Origin: Muricea muricata
Lineage: Eukaryota; Cnidaria; Anthozoa; Malacalcyonacea; Plexauridae
Assembly: GCA_963855995.1 (NCBI GenBank)
Contig: OY979722.1
Coordinates: 4,278,001-4,342,000 of the forward strand
Direction of reading: 5' to 3'
Length of the DNA: 64,000 nucleotides
The translations under genes were made by a program, and so were the position numbers. This document shows positions 34,591-49,700 of this stretch, piece after piece (position 1 is the stretch's first letter; every line of letters starts with the position of its first letter). The notes under the pieces were generated by a model, which was not told the origin of the DNA, made no database searches, and worked only from the letters and a program-made list of their open reading frames with translations.

Positions 34591-34994
34591 AGGCGCTGTT
34601 ACACTATGCAACTTGACTTGCAATTTTGTTGCTACACAAGTTACAAGCAAAATTGCAACATGTAACATGCTTTACAATCATAAAGTCACGCAACATTTTT
34701 GTTGCAGAAACATTGCATGAAGTAGAATCAGGTTCTACTTTTCGCAAAGATTGCTGCAACGCTGCAATGCTTTTTTTAGCCATTGCACAGTGTAACATCC
34801 CTCTTGCAATTTGTCTCGCAATATTTCAGCCGAGCAGCCAATAGAGACTCTCGGTTACAAAATAGATCCCAGCTTCTACTGAAATGGCGAGACAAGTTGC
34901 AAGAAATGTTGCACCATGTAACACCCCTGATCATGAAACTCCAATTTTTCAAATAAATTTGTTGCAAGACAAGTTGCAGAGTGTAACAGAACCT
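34591..34994. mobile_element. Harbinger-like MITE, 404 bp
   Basis: Termini AGGCGCTGTTACACTATGCA and its inverted partner ending GCAGAGTGTAACAGAACCT, flanked by TAA on both sides (34588-34590, 34995-34997). TWA target sites and AGG-type ends fit the PIF/Harbinger superfamily. The interior is full of GCAACTTG / CAAGTTGC / TTGCAAC motifs in both orientations. Lies between SHCBP1 and the first methyltransferase gene. Confidence 0.75.
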
Positions 34995-35129
34995 TAACCC
35001 ACACTTTCCACTTTTCCTGTGGGAGGAAACCATGGTACTCAAACTCCACCAAAGCCCAATGTCTCGACTATACTAGTATTGCTGGGTTAAAAAAGTCAAT
35101 ATCAAAAAGTTATATATTAATGTTTATGA

Positions 35130-36200
35130 TCACAATATTTGATAAACAAAGAACCAAGCATTGTCGTCCTTTAGGTAAACCGGTTCGTATTGCTTTGCAA
35201 TGAATTTCCACTTTCCCTCTTCGCTGAGTTGATCCATTTTTTCATGATACCCACCTTTAAAGGTATCAATTGCTTGTCCTCTGACACCAAACGTCACCAA
35301 ACCACCTGACTTAACGACATGCACAAGATCATCTAAGCCCTCACTTGGAACATGATTAAGTGTCAGGACACCCACACAAATGGCTGCATCATACTGGTTT
35401 GCAGCTACGCCTAAATCTTTGCACCCTGGGGATGCCATTAAACCCTCCCTTAGGGAACCATATATGCCTTTTTCTTTGGCCATTTGCAACAAATCTGGAG
35501 ATAAATCTACTCCGTCGATATTTTTGTAACCACGCTTGTGGAGCTGTTCACCGACGAATCCAGTCCCACAACCGAGATCTATAATACGAGCTTCTTTTGT
35601 GAATCCAAATTCAACCAGTTTTTGTGTCAGCAATTCTGCTGCTACAATGGGTCCAGAGTATGCATTGTCAAGCATGCCCTAAAGACACAACCGTATTCAC
35701 ACAAATACCCTAAGAACAACCAGTCTACTGTGCAATGTCCATATTTCATACTGTGTTCAAAGCTTGCATATGACATCCTTAGCTACTGTATATTTGTATT
35801 TGGAGCTGTGTTTGTTTTATAGGATACTGTAATGATCATTATTTTGTTAGTCAGATACTAACATACCTAAATTTGGAGACAACCCAGATACCAAATACCC
35901 AAAATATTAAACATACACCGGTTACAGGATATTGCAAACCAAATAATCGTAATCATGATCTAGATATGGTATACCTCAAATAAAGTACCCAGGATATCGG
36001 AATACCCAAAACCCTTTGGCAGGGTGTGATAAATCGGATCTCACAGGGGGCATATCAGTTCAGTTCGAAAACGTAAACCCTACCTTGTCATAGGTTTTGG
36101 CCCAAATATGATATGCATCTTTTATTTCTTCTTGAGTAGTTCCTTCTTTTTTCATAAGCACATCCATGTAAGCATAACCATCAAAATCTTCTGCAGCCAT
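35130..36200 (-). CDS. METTL27: METTL27 (WBSCR27)-like methyltransferase, copy 1
   Basis: Class I SAM-dependent methyltransferase of the Williams-Beuren WBSCR27/METTL27 group; the substrate is not known. Two exons, 36200-36084 and 35678-35130, phase 0, 221 residues. Exon 1 gives MAAEDFDGYAYMDVL and HIWAKTYDK, exon 2 the Rossmann fold: motif I IIDLGCGTGFVGEQL, motif II NIDGVDLSPDLLQMAKEKG, then YDAAICVGVLTLNHVP and VKSGGLVTFGVRG. It ends DDNAWFFVYQIL. Adjacent to and about 65-70% identical with the next gene, same strand and intron position, so the two are a tandem duplication. Confidence 0.9.
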
Positions 36201-37097
36201 TTTGTTCAACCTCTTAGTTGTTCAATATGTATACCACCACAATAAGCTTTTGTTTAAAAATGCACGAGGAGGATCACAACTTACACAAGCTAAGAGACCG
36301 CACCAGTCTGTCAACGCTACGTGAACGCAAGCTATCGTGTTACTGCATTCCCAGTTCGAATCAAATTTAAACTTTGAACTTTATAACAGTGAATATTTAC
36401 TAGATTTCTAATTTACCACTTTTAATACCTACACTAGGTAGCCCAGCCCCACCAGCCCAGCCTGTATTTGAATTTTGTGTGCGCAATGTCACATTACGCA
36501 TATCATTACGGTTATCCCGGCAGTCAATGTTGCATTTTTTGCCCAATATTTAAGAACGCCTAACCAGACAGCATAAAAAACAGCATAAAAAACTGCATAA
36601 AAATAGGATGGCCTGGCCCTACCAGGGAACACAGAGCATTAATTTGAGCTAAGGGGGTGGGGAAGTCCATCTAGGATTTTTCAGGGAAATTTTGACAACT
36701 AGCTATACAACCTTGGAAATCCGATTTCCTGTGCTTTGGGCATTGTACTCAAATGCATTTTCCACCAGTTTTAGTAACCTTGCAGGAATTAGAATTGGAA
36801 ACCCTACGGTCCAGTAGCGGCATAGGAATCTTCATTTTCAGCAAAAAGTGGGGGTGTCACACCCCCCCCCCCATCATGGCAATCCCTGCCCTACCTACAG
36901 TCCATTCGCTGATCTAAAAATTTGAAATATGTCACAATGAATTGTAATTTAATGTTCTACATTCTTGTCAATTATTTTTCACATTCCCCACATCCTTTTA
37001 TTTAATGCATTTCATCTTCAAAGAATATGTAACATAATATTAGAATAGATTTATAAGATATTAAAAAAACAGTTTCAATGTTTGTAATTTTATAATC
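36201..37097. other. Spacer between the two METTL27-like genes
   Basis: Includes the promoter of copy 1 and the 3' region of copy 2. Contains a GGTAGCCCAGCCCC MITE-end relic at 36437, a repeated CAGCATAAAAAAC at 36569-36600 and a C-run near 36863. No gene. Confidence 0.4.
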
Positions 37098-39076
<1,979 letters not shown>

Positions 39077-39310
39077 TTTGTTAGTGATTTTAAAGACACA
39101 CTATTTTAAAGACTCACTAGTGCTCACTATTTTATCAAATACCTCGCAGTCACCGCACCTCTGAGTTCGATCCGATCGGTTGATCAGATTCGGTCATAAT
39201 TTTAGCCGTTCGGATCGCATTACGTCGTACGCCAGGAAACGTGAATGCTCTTCTGTTGTGCAATATTGCTGTGCAATGGCTCATTACGCCGCAAGCACTT
39301 CATGTATAAC

Positions 39311-39461
39311 CATAGGCCGCCCAATTCAGTGTGTAGTTTCATATAGAGATCAGTGCGCACATAAACACACTTCGTAGTTTTTTTAACTATATAAACTACG
39401 AAGTGTGTTTCGTGCGCACTGATCTGTATATGAAAGAACACACTGAATTGGGCCGCCTATG
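39311..39461. mobile_element. 151-bp palindromic element with 7-bp TSD
   Basis: CATAGGCCGCCCAATTCAGT GTG... is mirrored to its other end ACTGAATTGGGCCGCCTATG, with arms over 70 bp and a centre near TTTTTTTAACTA. Perfect 7-bp target duplication GTATAAC at 39304-39310 and 39462-39468. Same family as 713-778. Confidence 0.9.
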
Positions 39462-39852
39462 GTATAACGCGCTGGAGAAGAATCGAGATTTTCGCTCCAT
39501 ATTTGGCATTTCCATACTAGGAATGCTGCTAAATAATGACGTCTCAGATTTAATTGGGTTTTTCCGGATCGGAGCTCTGGTGTTCGGGTCGGACATAGAT
39601 ATAGCACATAGAGATTATAAAAGAATAGAGGCGGCATCCTGATTAAAATTCAGTCAAGCTTGCGGGACAAATTGAAGCTCGCTAATGGGTCATGGCTAAA
39701 GGGGATAGACGAGAGGTAGGTTTTCAAGATGGCGGCTGTTTTTCAAGATTCTTAAAACGAGAACGAATTAACAACCTAACATTTATATCATTCCCAAGGC
39801 TCAATTCCGGTATTTAGGCTCAAGTGCCTGTTTTCCCAACCGCCATTTTGTC

Positions 39853-40180
39853 TCTAGTACCAATCTCGTACCCAGAGCAATGCATGTTCGCGGGTTAGGC
39901 TGGCATTGGCTTTGGGGAAACGGAATGAACTGCGTATGATTTCATACGCGCTCACTTAATGCGCATGCTCTCCACTAATAGGCTATGCTTTATTTATTCG
40001 GGCTCAACTGTTGTATTTATGATTATTTTGCTGGAAATAAAGCACAGCCTATTAGTGGAGAGCATGCGCATTAAGTGAGCGCGTATGAAATCATACGCAG
40101 TTCATTCCGTTTCCCCAGAGCCAATGCCAGCCTAACCCGCGAACAGGCATTGCTCTGGGTACGAGATTGCTCTAGTACCG
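39853..40180. mobile_element. Long foldback element, arms about 140 bp
   Basis: TCGTACCCAGAGCAATGC, GTTCGCGGGTTAGGCTGGCA, GCGTATGATTTCATACGCGC and CTCTCCACTAATAGGCT on the left are all mirrored on the right, ending GCATTGCTCTGGGTACGAGA. The arms are nearly identical around a 40-bp centre, which implies a recent insertion or gene conversion. Confidence 0.85.
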
Positions 40181-40449
40181 GAAACAGAAACTAGTTACCA
40201 GGAATACACCACGCGGTCAGCTCAAAATTATTTGTAAAAGCCTTTAACATGTTAAAAAGTTCCCCTTTCGATGCAAAACATTCATAGCATGATTTTTAGT
40301 TGCTTAATGCTTTATAATAGACAAAAGAATTTTGACTAAATTTCTAAATTTTTTTTATAATACCCCCTTAAACTATAAGTAAACTGGAACGATAAGTCAG
40401 TGGGAATTCTAGCCAATTTGAATCAGTTTTTATTTGACATACTTCAAAA

Positions 40450-40695
40450 AATGGGGCGTATATCAAATGAAAGCTATTAAAAAGTTGTAGTTGATTTAAA
40501 GAATTTAAGACTTTAAGAAAAAGAAAAATACCATAAAAACTTGGAAGAAAAAATTTGCCGTATTTTACAAAATTCAGTTGTTTTCGTATTTTTTAGACAT
40601 TTCTATTTCTCCAAAGTCTTGAATTTGTTATATTAACTGCAATTTTTAATAGCTTCAATTTGATATACGGTTCGTCGGTCTTTGGCGTTCAGTAT
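40450..40695. mobile_element. 240-bp dispersed repeat (family D), copy 1
   Basis: Starts TATATCAAATGAAAGCTATT AAAAAG and ends TTAATAGCTTCAATTTGATA, an inverted pair. Copy 2 at 44549-44770 has the same order of blocks (AAAAAGTTGTA, TTTGCxGTATTT, TCTTGAATTT). Lies just after the RECQL4 stop codon, so it probably forms part of its 3' UTR. Confidence 0.7.
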
Positions 40696-40771
40696 TTCAA
40701 CTCAAAACTCAGAAAACCAGCTTGCGTAAGTAAGCGTTTCAGTTGCGTTACAGTTCAGTAGTAAAAAGTAA

Positions 40772-43700
40772 CTATCGAAATTTGACCAGTTCTTTGGTGG
40801 CAACTTTACGTAATAAATTAAAGTCCACGTCGAGATGTCGTCTCCAGTAGCTTCGCTCCCTACCCCAGACTTTGGCGGGAAAACACGGGCTATCAATCCC
40901 ATGAAACACTCGGGCTATGGTTCGGCCGCTAAGCTCTAAATCGTTGTGGCTCGTGATAAACGAGCGTATATCCTTCGAGATTCGCTCCCAGTTCACTGGC
41001 TCTTCGACCGGGATCACGCTTTGGATAAATTCGGAATTTCTACGAGCTGTGGACAGCGTTTCGTATTCGGATTTCGTGGCGTCATTTTCGCTCGAAAAGT
41101 ACGCTTTTATGATGGACTTCAAGTCCTCGTCGACTTTTTTGTCGCATTCTTCCGCACTTTCCCAACAGTTCGGGTGGGCCTTGGTGTTAAATGTAAACCA
41201 GACGTTGTGAAGTTGCGCGACTTGGCTGCGTTCCTGAGCCATGATGCGATCTTCAAGGAAATCACAAACCTATATGAAAAAAAAGCTAAGTGGATGAGCG
41301 ACTTTCATAATCATTTCCTGAAAAGAATGGACTAAGAGTGGAAAGCTGAGTTTTTATGTCTCTTGCGATTTGAAATCAACATTTTAGACATTTGATTTCA
41401 TACGATTTGAAATCAACGATTTAGACAAAATTTTGAAATAAATCGAAATAGGAAAAAATATTACCACAGCTTAAAAGAGCATCCTAAACTTAGTAAAATT
41501 GTAAAGTTTGGTTGTAAAATGTTGTAAACTATAGAAAAATTTCTGTAGTTTTGTATTATCCGTTAGAAATGAATACCCAAGGGTATCAACTGGGTATTAT
41601 TTTCCACCCGTTATACAAATGTATACAAAATTTTCCAAATTCGCAAAGCTATATTTTCTATAGTATACAACATTTTACAACCAAACTTTGCAATTTTACT
41701 AAGTTTACAATGCTCTTTCAAGATGTGGTAATATTTTTGCCTGTTTCGATTTTTTTTCAAAATTCCGTCTAAAAGGTTAAATGTCCATTTGAGATATGCT
41801 TGGCTCAGCCAGGCTCGGGCCGTTACCTACAGTTTACTACCGCCTAAAAAACGTTCTGTTAAATTTTATTACAGTAGTGCTTTCACTTAAGTATATTTTC
41901 CCAATACTTTTCTTTTACTCAAGTAAAGTTTTTAAGCAATAATTTTACGTTTACTTGAGTAAAATTTTCAGGGAATACTTTTGCTTTAGTAAAAACTTTG
42001 AGTACTTTGCTGAGCACTGCCCACCTCATCCTTGTCATCGCCAGATAAATCCCCAGGTGCTCGAACATGGAATGCCAAATCGGCAAACTCGACAATGATA
42101 CCGGAATGACCGGTCGACAAACCGGTTTCACCGGCAAGTCTCAAGCCTTCGTTCCACTGCAGGCCGTACAACTCTCGTCTGACCGGTTCCAAATCCCAGC
42201 CCATCTCATCTACGATCTGGACAATGGGAAAAGTCAGAGAGCTCGTGTTGCGTTTGAATTCCCCGCGCTTGCGCGCATACGCCACTGCGGCGGTTACTAT
42301 GGGAACGCGCTGAGCAACGTAATGTAAATGGGCTGGGCCACCGTAGAACTTCAGGATGCAGGTGGAACGGATGGATTTTAGCATCTGTACCCAACGCTTG
42401 GCGTGCAGCTCAAGGTAGCACAATAGGGTCTCAATGGCTTCCTCTTTGATGTCTAATTGTTGCACCGCCTTGTCAATCGGTATTGCCACTTCATGACCAC
42501 CACAAACACGACTTGTACCACTATTTTCCGCCTGTCCGTCGACTACCCCCGACTCAACATTCCTGATGACGTCATTACCATTTGCCACAACGACGTCATC
42601 GCCCACCATGACGTCACGGCCCGCCGTGACGTCATCATGACTTGGGACCTCATCCATCGTCACGTCATTATTTGACGTTGCGTCACTCTTGTTGATGTCA
42701 TCATGTCGGAAATCCTTACTTTGGTTCTCAGGTTGACTGTGGTGGACAACAGTTTCAGACGAAATTTCGCTCTGACCACTACCGGAAATATTTGCTTCAT
42801 CATTTACCCTCAGTTCTTTACTGCTCTGAGCCTCTAGTTTCACCATTTGGCCAATCAGATCGTCGTCATCATCAAACCAATTCTGTTCAGCACTTCCATT
42901 CGAAGCAGTAGCGGTGGAAACCGCATTGAGCTCTGTAGCCCTCTTTTTGTTCATATTTTCATGAAGCAGCTTGCAGTCGCATGTAGGAAAGATCTGATGT
43001 ACAAGTTTCTTCACTGTACTTCTGTCAACTGTACTGGCGTAAGCGTGTCGGCGTAGCTCTCGAACATCTTTTCCCTAAAACGTTTAAATACATTGAAACC
43101 TGAGGTTTGTTGCACGAAAACGTCCTGCTAAAATGTAAGATGTGTGAACTACCTGAATCATTACACAAACACTTTGAAGGGAAGTGTCACAAAGCCGTAT
43201 AAGAGGATAATTATGATAGAAATGATAGATACAGAATGCATACTCGATCACGAGTATGTCTCCACTTTTGCTGGGCGTGCCCTTCAAAATCCGCCATATT
43301 GGATTTTCTCCTCATGCAACCAGTGCATGCAACGAGCTCTTGACAGCGCAAAATCTCTTGCCATAGGAGATTGGGACGAGCCAAAATGCCCTTCGAAATC
43401 CGCCATTTTATGGAGACAGTATTTTCACAGAGAAAAGATAGAAGCATGCATTCTATGTCAACTACCAAAAGGCCTTGGGACCGAGGTTGATTATTTCTAC
43501 ATTTATACATTCAAAAGATAAATTTACTCAAATACCAGCCATTGTTTTTAAGGTGGTAATGGTTGAGCTCTGGAAATACTAGCAAACATCGTTGCGGGAA
43601 CCCTGAACATCAAGCATGGCGGCATAATATAGAGTGAACGAACAGCTGACTCTAAGTTAAACGTACAACGCTGATAGAAAGCTTAAGCAAGCAACATTTT

Positions 43701-46700
43701 TGTCAACACGGACGGCAGCAGGAAGTGAGTTGCGTTGTTACCATTGACATAAATAGATCTGGACCGTCTGCTCGCATTATTTTCGCTTGAATTTTGCGTT
43801 ATCAATTGAAAATCACGAAGGCTGACGAATAATGACGAAAACTGACGAATATGAGAGTGACTGAACATCGCTGGCTCTTAAATAATACAAAAAATACTGG
43901 TCAGCAGTCAACTTCATGAGCAACACTCTCATATTTCGGCCATCTTTGATAACACTTTTCAAAGCCGAGCTGGCAGTCCAGATGTATATATGTCAATGGT
44001 TGTTACAGATGGCGATGATGGCGACAGCCGTTCTTGTATGAAATCATGAACGTGAAAGTTGACTGATTGCCGTTGTTGATTTCAAACAAGAACGGCTGAC
44101 GCCATCATTCGCCATCTATAACGACGAAACTTACTTCCGGCTGCCGCCCGTGTTGACAAAAACGTCGCTTGCTTAAGCTCTCTAATGTTACACACCTCTG
44201 GGTCAATGAAAACATGGCAGTGAGAAGGCAAACCATCGCGCCCCGCCCGGCCGATCTCCTGCACATAACTCTCGAAACTCTTTGGCATGTTATAATGAAT
44301 GACAGCTCGAACGTCGGCTTTATCCAAGCCCATACCAAACGCAACCGTCGCCACCACTATACGAAGCTCACCCCCCATGAATTTTGTTTGGACTTTCTTC
44401 CGCTGTGCCGCTGAAAGACCCGCGTGGTAGCACTCGGCCTGCCAAGAATTGGCGGGGTTTTTGCCCCGTTTTGCTTTCGCCGTTTCGGATTTTCTAAAGT
44501 CAGAAGAAGGGTTGCAATCGAATACAAGAGAGCAGGTACGGTCATTGGCTTGTATATCAAATGAAAGCCATTAAAAAGTTGTATTTGATGTACAAATTTT
44601 GAGACTCCAGGCAAAAGAAAAAAAACCCACTTAAACTCTGAAGGGAAATTTGCTGTATTTGGCAAAATTGCAGTTGTTTTTGTATTTTTTAGGCACTTAT
44701 TTTTTGTCTGAAGTCTTGAATTTTTATGTTAAATGTAACTTTTTAATAGCCTCAATTTGATATATGTTCCGATCTTTGGCGTTAAAAGAGCTGCAAAAAG
44801 CCACGGGCATGCAGGCATTAGCAGTGAGGGAGGTTTGCAAGATGGGCGGTCATTGAAGAAGGGGTTTCATGTCAAAACGTTACATAATGTACTACCGTAG
44901 CTGCTAATCACTATGTACAAAAATTAAAATATTCAATAAATTCGTGATAGGGCTAATCATTCCCATCTTCAACTTAACAAGATTTTCATGAGGCAGGTTG
45001 AACGCTTTTTGTAACTCTGAAGCAGTAACGGGTAACTACTTTATACAACGGTGATATTGTGGATCAGGGAATGGAATGGATCCATGAATTGTACATGAAC
45101 TGTAATAATTACACGCACATGACCTATATGGTTTAAAGATAGATTGAGCATTAAAGCTGCGCGGCGTGGAGTTGCAAGGCGCCCGATTTTGTTCTGAGCA
45201 TGATGAAACGCGTACATGGGAAAATGGGCATGTCCAACAGGCAACTTTAACATAAATTGCGCACAGCCCACCTCGCTATACGGAGAGACAATCTGGTTAT
45301 ATTTCCTGCACGCGGATGAACCGTTTTAAATACAGGCCATCTTCGCTTCCTACTGATCCTACCTTCCCTTTTTGCCACGTTTCTTTTCCTTGTTTTCCTT
45401 GTCCGTTTCATCGGCTTCGTTTTGCTCCGTGATACAGCTGCTTGTATTAAACGGATTCTTCTGCAAACACGTCCTGAGGTAAGTCGCCAGCCGTTCCGTC
45501 TGCTCGCGACGAGTACAGTAAATTATTATGGAGTCGCAATTGCTGAATCGTGAGCCTTGTAGAAGCTCAAGGATTGCCTAGACATGGTAAGAAATTGTAA
45601 AGGTGTAAAGAAAGCGGCAGAAAGCAACGTTATGCTGCAGTAGAGGGGGGGGGGGAGAGAAGGTCATCTATTTTGTTCACCATGCAATAAAAAAGGAGAG
45701 ACTACAAAGAAAGGCAGGTTCAGTCAAAAAAGCGTAAGGTGCTTGCGTGATGATTCGTCATGGGCGCCATGTTCCCAGCCAGTGCCTTAAACAGAAGCCT
45801 TTCCCCCGGAAATATTAAAAGTGGCTACTAATACCGGGGGAATGCTTCTGCATAGGGCACTGGCTAGGAACATGGCGCCCATGAAGAACCATCACAAGCA
45901 CCTTACGCTTTTTTTACTGAACCTGCCCCTCTTTGTAGTCTCTACTCTTTGATGCAATTCTACAAACAATCTCGAAGTCTTTGATATCAGGTACACATGT
46001 AATACACACATTGTGATGCAAGACATTCTCGTCTTTTCGAATAAGGACACAATAAAATCGTGCACGGCAAATCTGCAACAGGCTTGTTGCCCTGCAGTCA
46101 TCAAGTCAACAGGAAGCTTTAAGATTGACGACGGCTACGGAGAAAAAGCACGACTAGGAGATGTTTACTTCTTAAGGCCTATATACACGATACGATTCTG
46201 TTTAGGGCATTGGCTAGGAACATGGCGGCCATAACGAATATTAAATGCTCGTTTCTTCCGGAAATATTAAAAATGGCTACTAATACTGGGGGGGGGATTC
46301 TTCTGTTTAGGGCACTGGCTAGGAACATGGCGCCCATGGTGAATCATCACGCAAACACTTTACGCTTTTTGACTGAACCTGCCTTTCTTTGTAGTCTCTA
46401 CTCTTTGATCACATATACCAGAGTAAGAATCGTATGCGACAAATCGTATCGTGTAGGTAGGCCTTTAAATTCTCTCCTACATCCCGTATTCGTCTTAGGT
46501 TTGGGTCATCTGCGGTTTTCAAGACATATTGTGTCACAAAAACAGGATATTATCAAGTTTGCAATACAGCTGATTTTAAACGGAAAAATCTTGTAGTAGT
46601 ACTTGTAAGTCGTAACCGTAGTCAAACCTAAACTTTCTAATATCAGGATTGCTCCGGGTTGACGATAATTTCAAGCTGATCTGACCGTGAGTAAACGGCC

Positions 46701-49700
46701 TGGAACTAGCTACCGAATGAAAATCCATTTTGCTTTGTTTTAGTCACTTGTGTCTTTTGTTTTCCTTTATGAAACTCGCTGAAACTTTGTAATCATGTTT
46801 AATACAGAGAATAATAAATCCACCAGAAATTTGGAACCGAAGTAAATTATACTTGATGAGAAATTTGCTAGTTTGGCTTGAAAAATGGATTTCTATTTGA
46901 CAACTGGTGCCAGTACTTTTCCGTGTTTTAAGATCACCTATTTGTCTACTGCAAATTGTCAACAGGGTTGATGCAACTTGATTCAACAACTTGCAGAATG
47001 TCTGTAAGCATAATCATAAAGCCATGTGGTGTGATGTAACTTGCTAACGAACTTGCATTAAGCCAGTAAAATTCACAACTTGTATCCAGTCTGTTGCCTT
47101 TCCGGTTGGGTAGGTACCTCGGACAATCAGGTAATAATTCCGTGTTCTCAGTACGCAAAATTCAATTTTAATCCAAGCCCTAAATCTAATCAAATCTTTA
47201 AATCTTCAATCCATCAAAGTTAAAACATGACAAATAAAACATTGGTTAGAGTTAGGGCTGGGGTTAGTGTTAGGATTAAGATTTATATTCGCCATACTGA
47301 GAACACGGAATTATTACCGACAATCAGCTTTTATCAATCCCTTATGCAATGCTGCCACAAGGCTAAACGAACTCCAGCAACCTGGGAGATAGATGCACAC
47401 TGTGCCTTCACATCCTTAGGCAGGTTTCATCACTTACCCTATCTCTGTTCATGTCACATGAGACGGACAGGTGAAGATTGTCCGGGATTGTAGCGCCTCT
47501 GACGATCGCTTCCGGTCGGTGAATGATCCCCAGGTGCTCACATACCGATAATGCAGTGGATCTGGTAGCAGTAGCGGTCAGACCCAGGAAACATCGGACG
47601 CCGAAACGTTCCCGTAAAACCTGACAGTAAAAAAATAATATTAAATCCAGGGCTTCTACAATCAAGGAATTCTCCTTGAAAAAGTCCACATCGATTTTTT
47701 TTAAAAGGGAAAAAGATATACAAATTATTACAAACAGTTTGTTTCCATCACAAAATGGAGTGAAAAACTCAAACAAACCTTGCAAACTCGAAGGTAGGAA
47801 GGTCGGAAGTTATGCGACCATTCCGATACGCAATGAGCTTCGTCAATGCACGCAAACGCAATCGGTGGTAGTTTGGAGGGGTGGGGCAGGCATCCCGCAC
47901 CAGAACTCCCTCCTACCAAAGCCTCGGGGGAAACTAACACCACGGCTACTTTGCCTGAGGAAATTTTCTCGACGGCTTTTTGACGTTGCTGTTTTGTCAT
48001 GTTCGTGTTCAAACTTATTCCATGTAGGCCGAAAGGTAATCCAACTACCTGAGGGAGAAATGAATGAAAAACAATTAGCCAGTATTAGAGATGGATTTTT
48101 TAGGGGTACAGGGGGTGCAACCCCCACCCCAATATTAGTTAACTCCCTGCCCAAAAAACCAACAAAATGTTCACCTCTCAAAAATATTTTTAATACCCCC
48201 CTCCTAATTTTCAGCTAACAAATAATCCATTGTCGAAGTATTTATCTATCAATCTATTTTTATAGATTTGAGCATATTTTGTGCTTCCCATTTGCTTGCA
48301 AGGAACTTTTGGAACTTTCAAAAGAAAAAAGACCTGCCCAGATCAAGCTTTACTTCGCATAAATTCTAGAGCTGGAGCGTTGGAGAAAGTTCACTTCCCC
48401 CCCCCTGAATTTATGGCATCACCCAAAAAAAAAAGGAAATGCATCTATGGCCAGTATTGCACGGCCAGTGTATTATGTGTACAGAAGTGCATCATTAAAT
48501 CCATCGAGCTAGCCGCTCGCGCCAACCGTGCTCTTAGTTCATCGGGGTAGTATGGCCAAGTAGTATGGCCCTTCGCAATATGACCGCCACCCTAACAACA
48601 TACCTGATCTTCCATGAGCGAGACAAGAGGTGATATGACCAATGTTAGACAAGCTGAACGACGACTGTACATGTATGCTGGCAGTTGATAACATAATGAT
48701 TTACCAGCACCGGTCGACAGAACGACCAGAGTTGATAAACCTACAGTACGAAAAACAGAAGCAACATTTACATCATAGCCGTAGAAGCAATATAGAGGAA
48801 TTGATCAGAGGAACTGCTAAACTTGAGCAAATGAATGGTTCAAATATTTTCGAAACGCGTTTATTGCCGCGACTGCGATAATACCAGTACTATGTCTATG
48901 TTATAGCTCGAGTGTATGCAACGAGCAGAACAGAGCGGGAATCGAACCTACGATCTTTGAAATGCTACCCGAGAGCTGAGCTACGGGGTAAGGTCGGTTC
49001 GAGTATGAGACATTTAAAACTCTAGTCTAGTTCCTTCGATATCAATCTTAGGTGTAATCTTGACTGTTATATGTCTTGATGTTGTGCACCTCTTTGAAAC
49101 TGATGATGAGTTACTCTTATATCTACATGCACCGGGCAATATGCATGACCACGGCGGAAATGGAACCTACGATCTTAGGAATGCTACGACCTAGAATCTA
49201 TGAATACGACCTAGAATCTATGAGTACGACCTAGAATCTATGAGTACGACCTACGCAATGGCGCAGCACCTCGGTAATTGGGGGGGGGGGGGGAGCATAT
49301 TCATATATTCATTTTCACAGACTATAAAGCAATCCATTTCGATGCAAATTAATTGTGCCGATCACTGTGCATTTGCGGGAACGATTAACTGATACAAGAG
49401 TATACTGTCTTACCGCTCAAAATCTGCATGATCGCTTCCTCTTGCCCACATCGGAATGAATCAAATCCCAACTTATTCAACGCATCATACACTTCTTGCG
49501 GCGTGTCTGCAAGAAAACAGGTCAGGTTAATGGACCATTGCCCAATTAGACACACTTTTAAATTTGAAAACAATTTTAGCCCAGTTGGAAAGAGCTTCCT
49601 AAATTTAGTGAATCGGGCTTCGCCCTCATCAACTATCACCGCATAAAAATCTCGAGCTCGTAATCTAATTGTTAATTACTAATTTCATAATGATACTTAC

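Larger units (their letters stand above)
39077..40771. other. Intergenic region between METTL27 copy 2 and RECQL4
   Basis: Holds three repeats described separately (39311-39461, 39853-40180, 40450-40695) and otherwise no gene. The right part is probably the RECQL4 3' UTR. Confidence 0.4.

Noticed and set aside
47676-48218. 180-codon plus-strand ORF
   Set aside because: Shadow of the RECQL4 DEAH-box exon and its introns on the other strand.
48919-48998. A functional tRNA gene
   Set aside because: A and B boxes are present but the acceptor and anticodon stems do not pair; kept only as a tRNA-like repeat.
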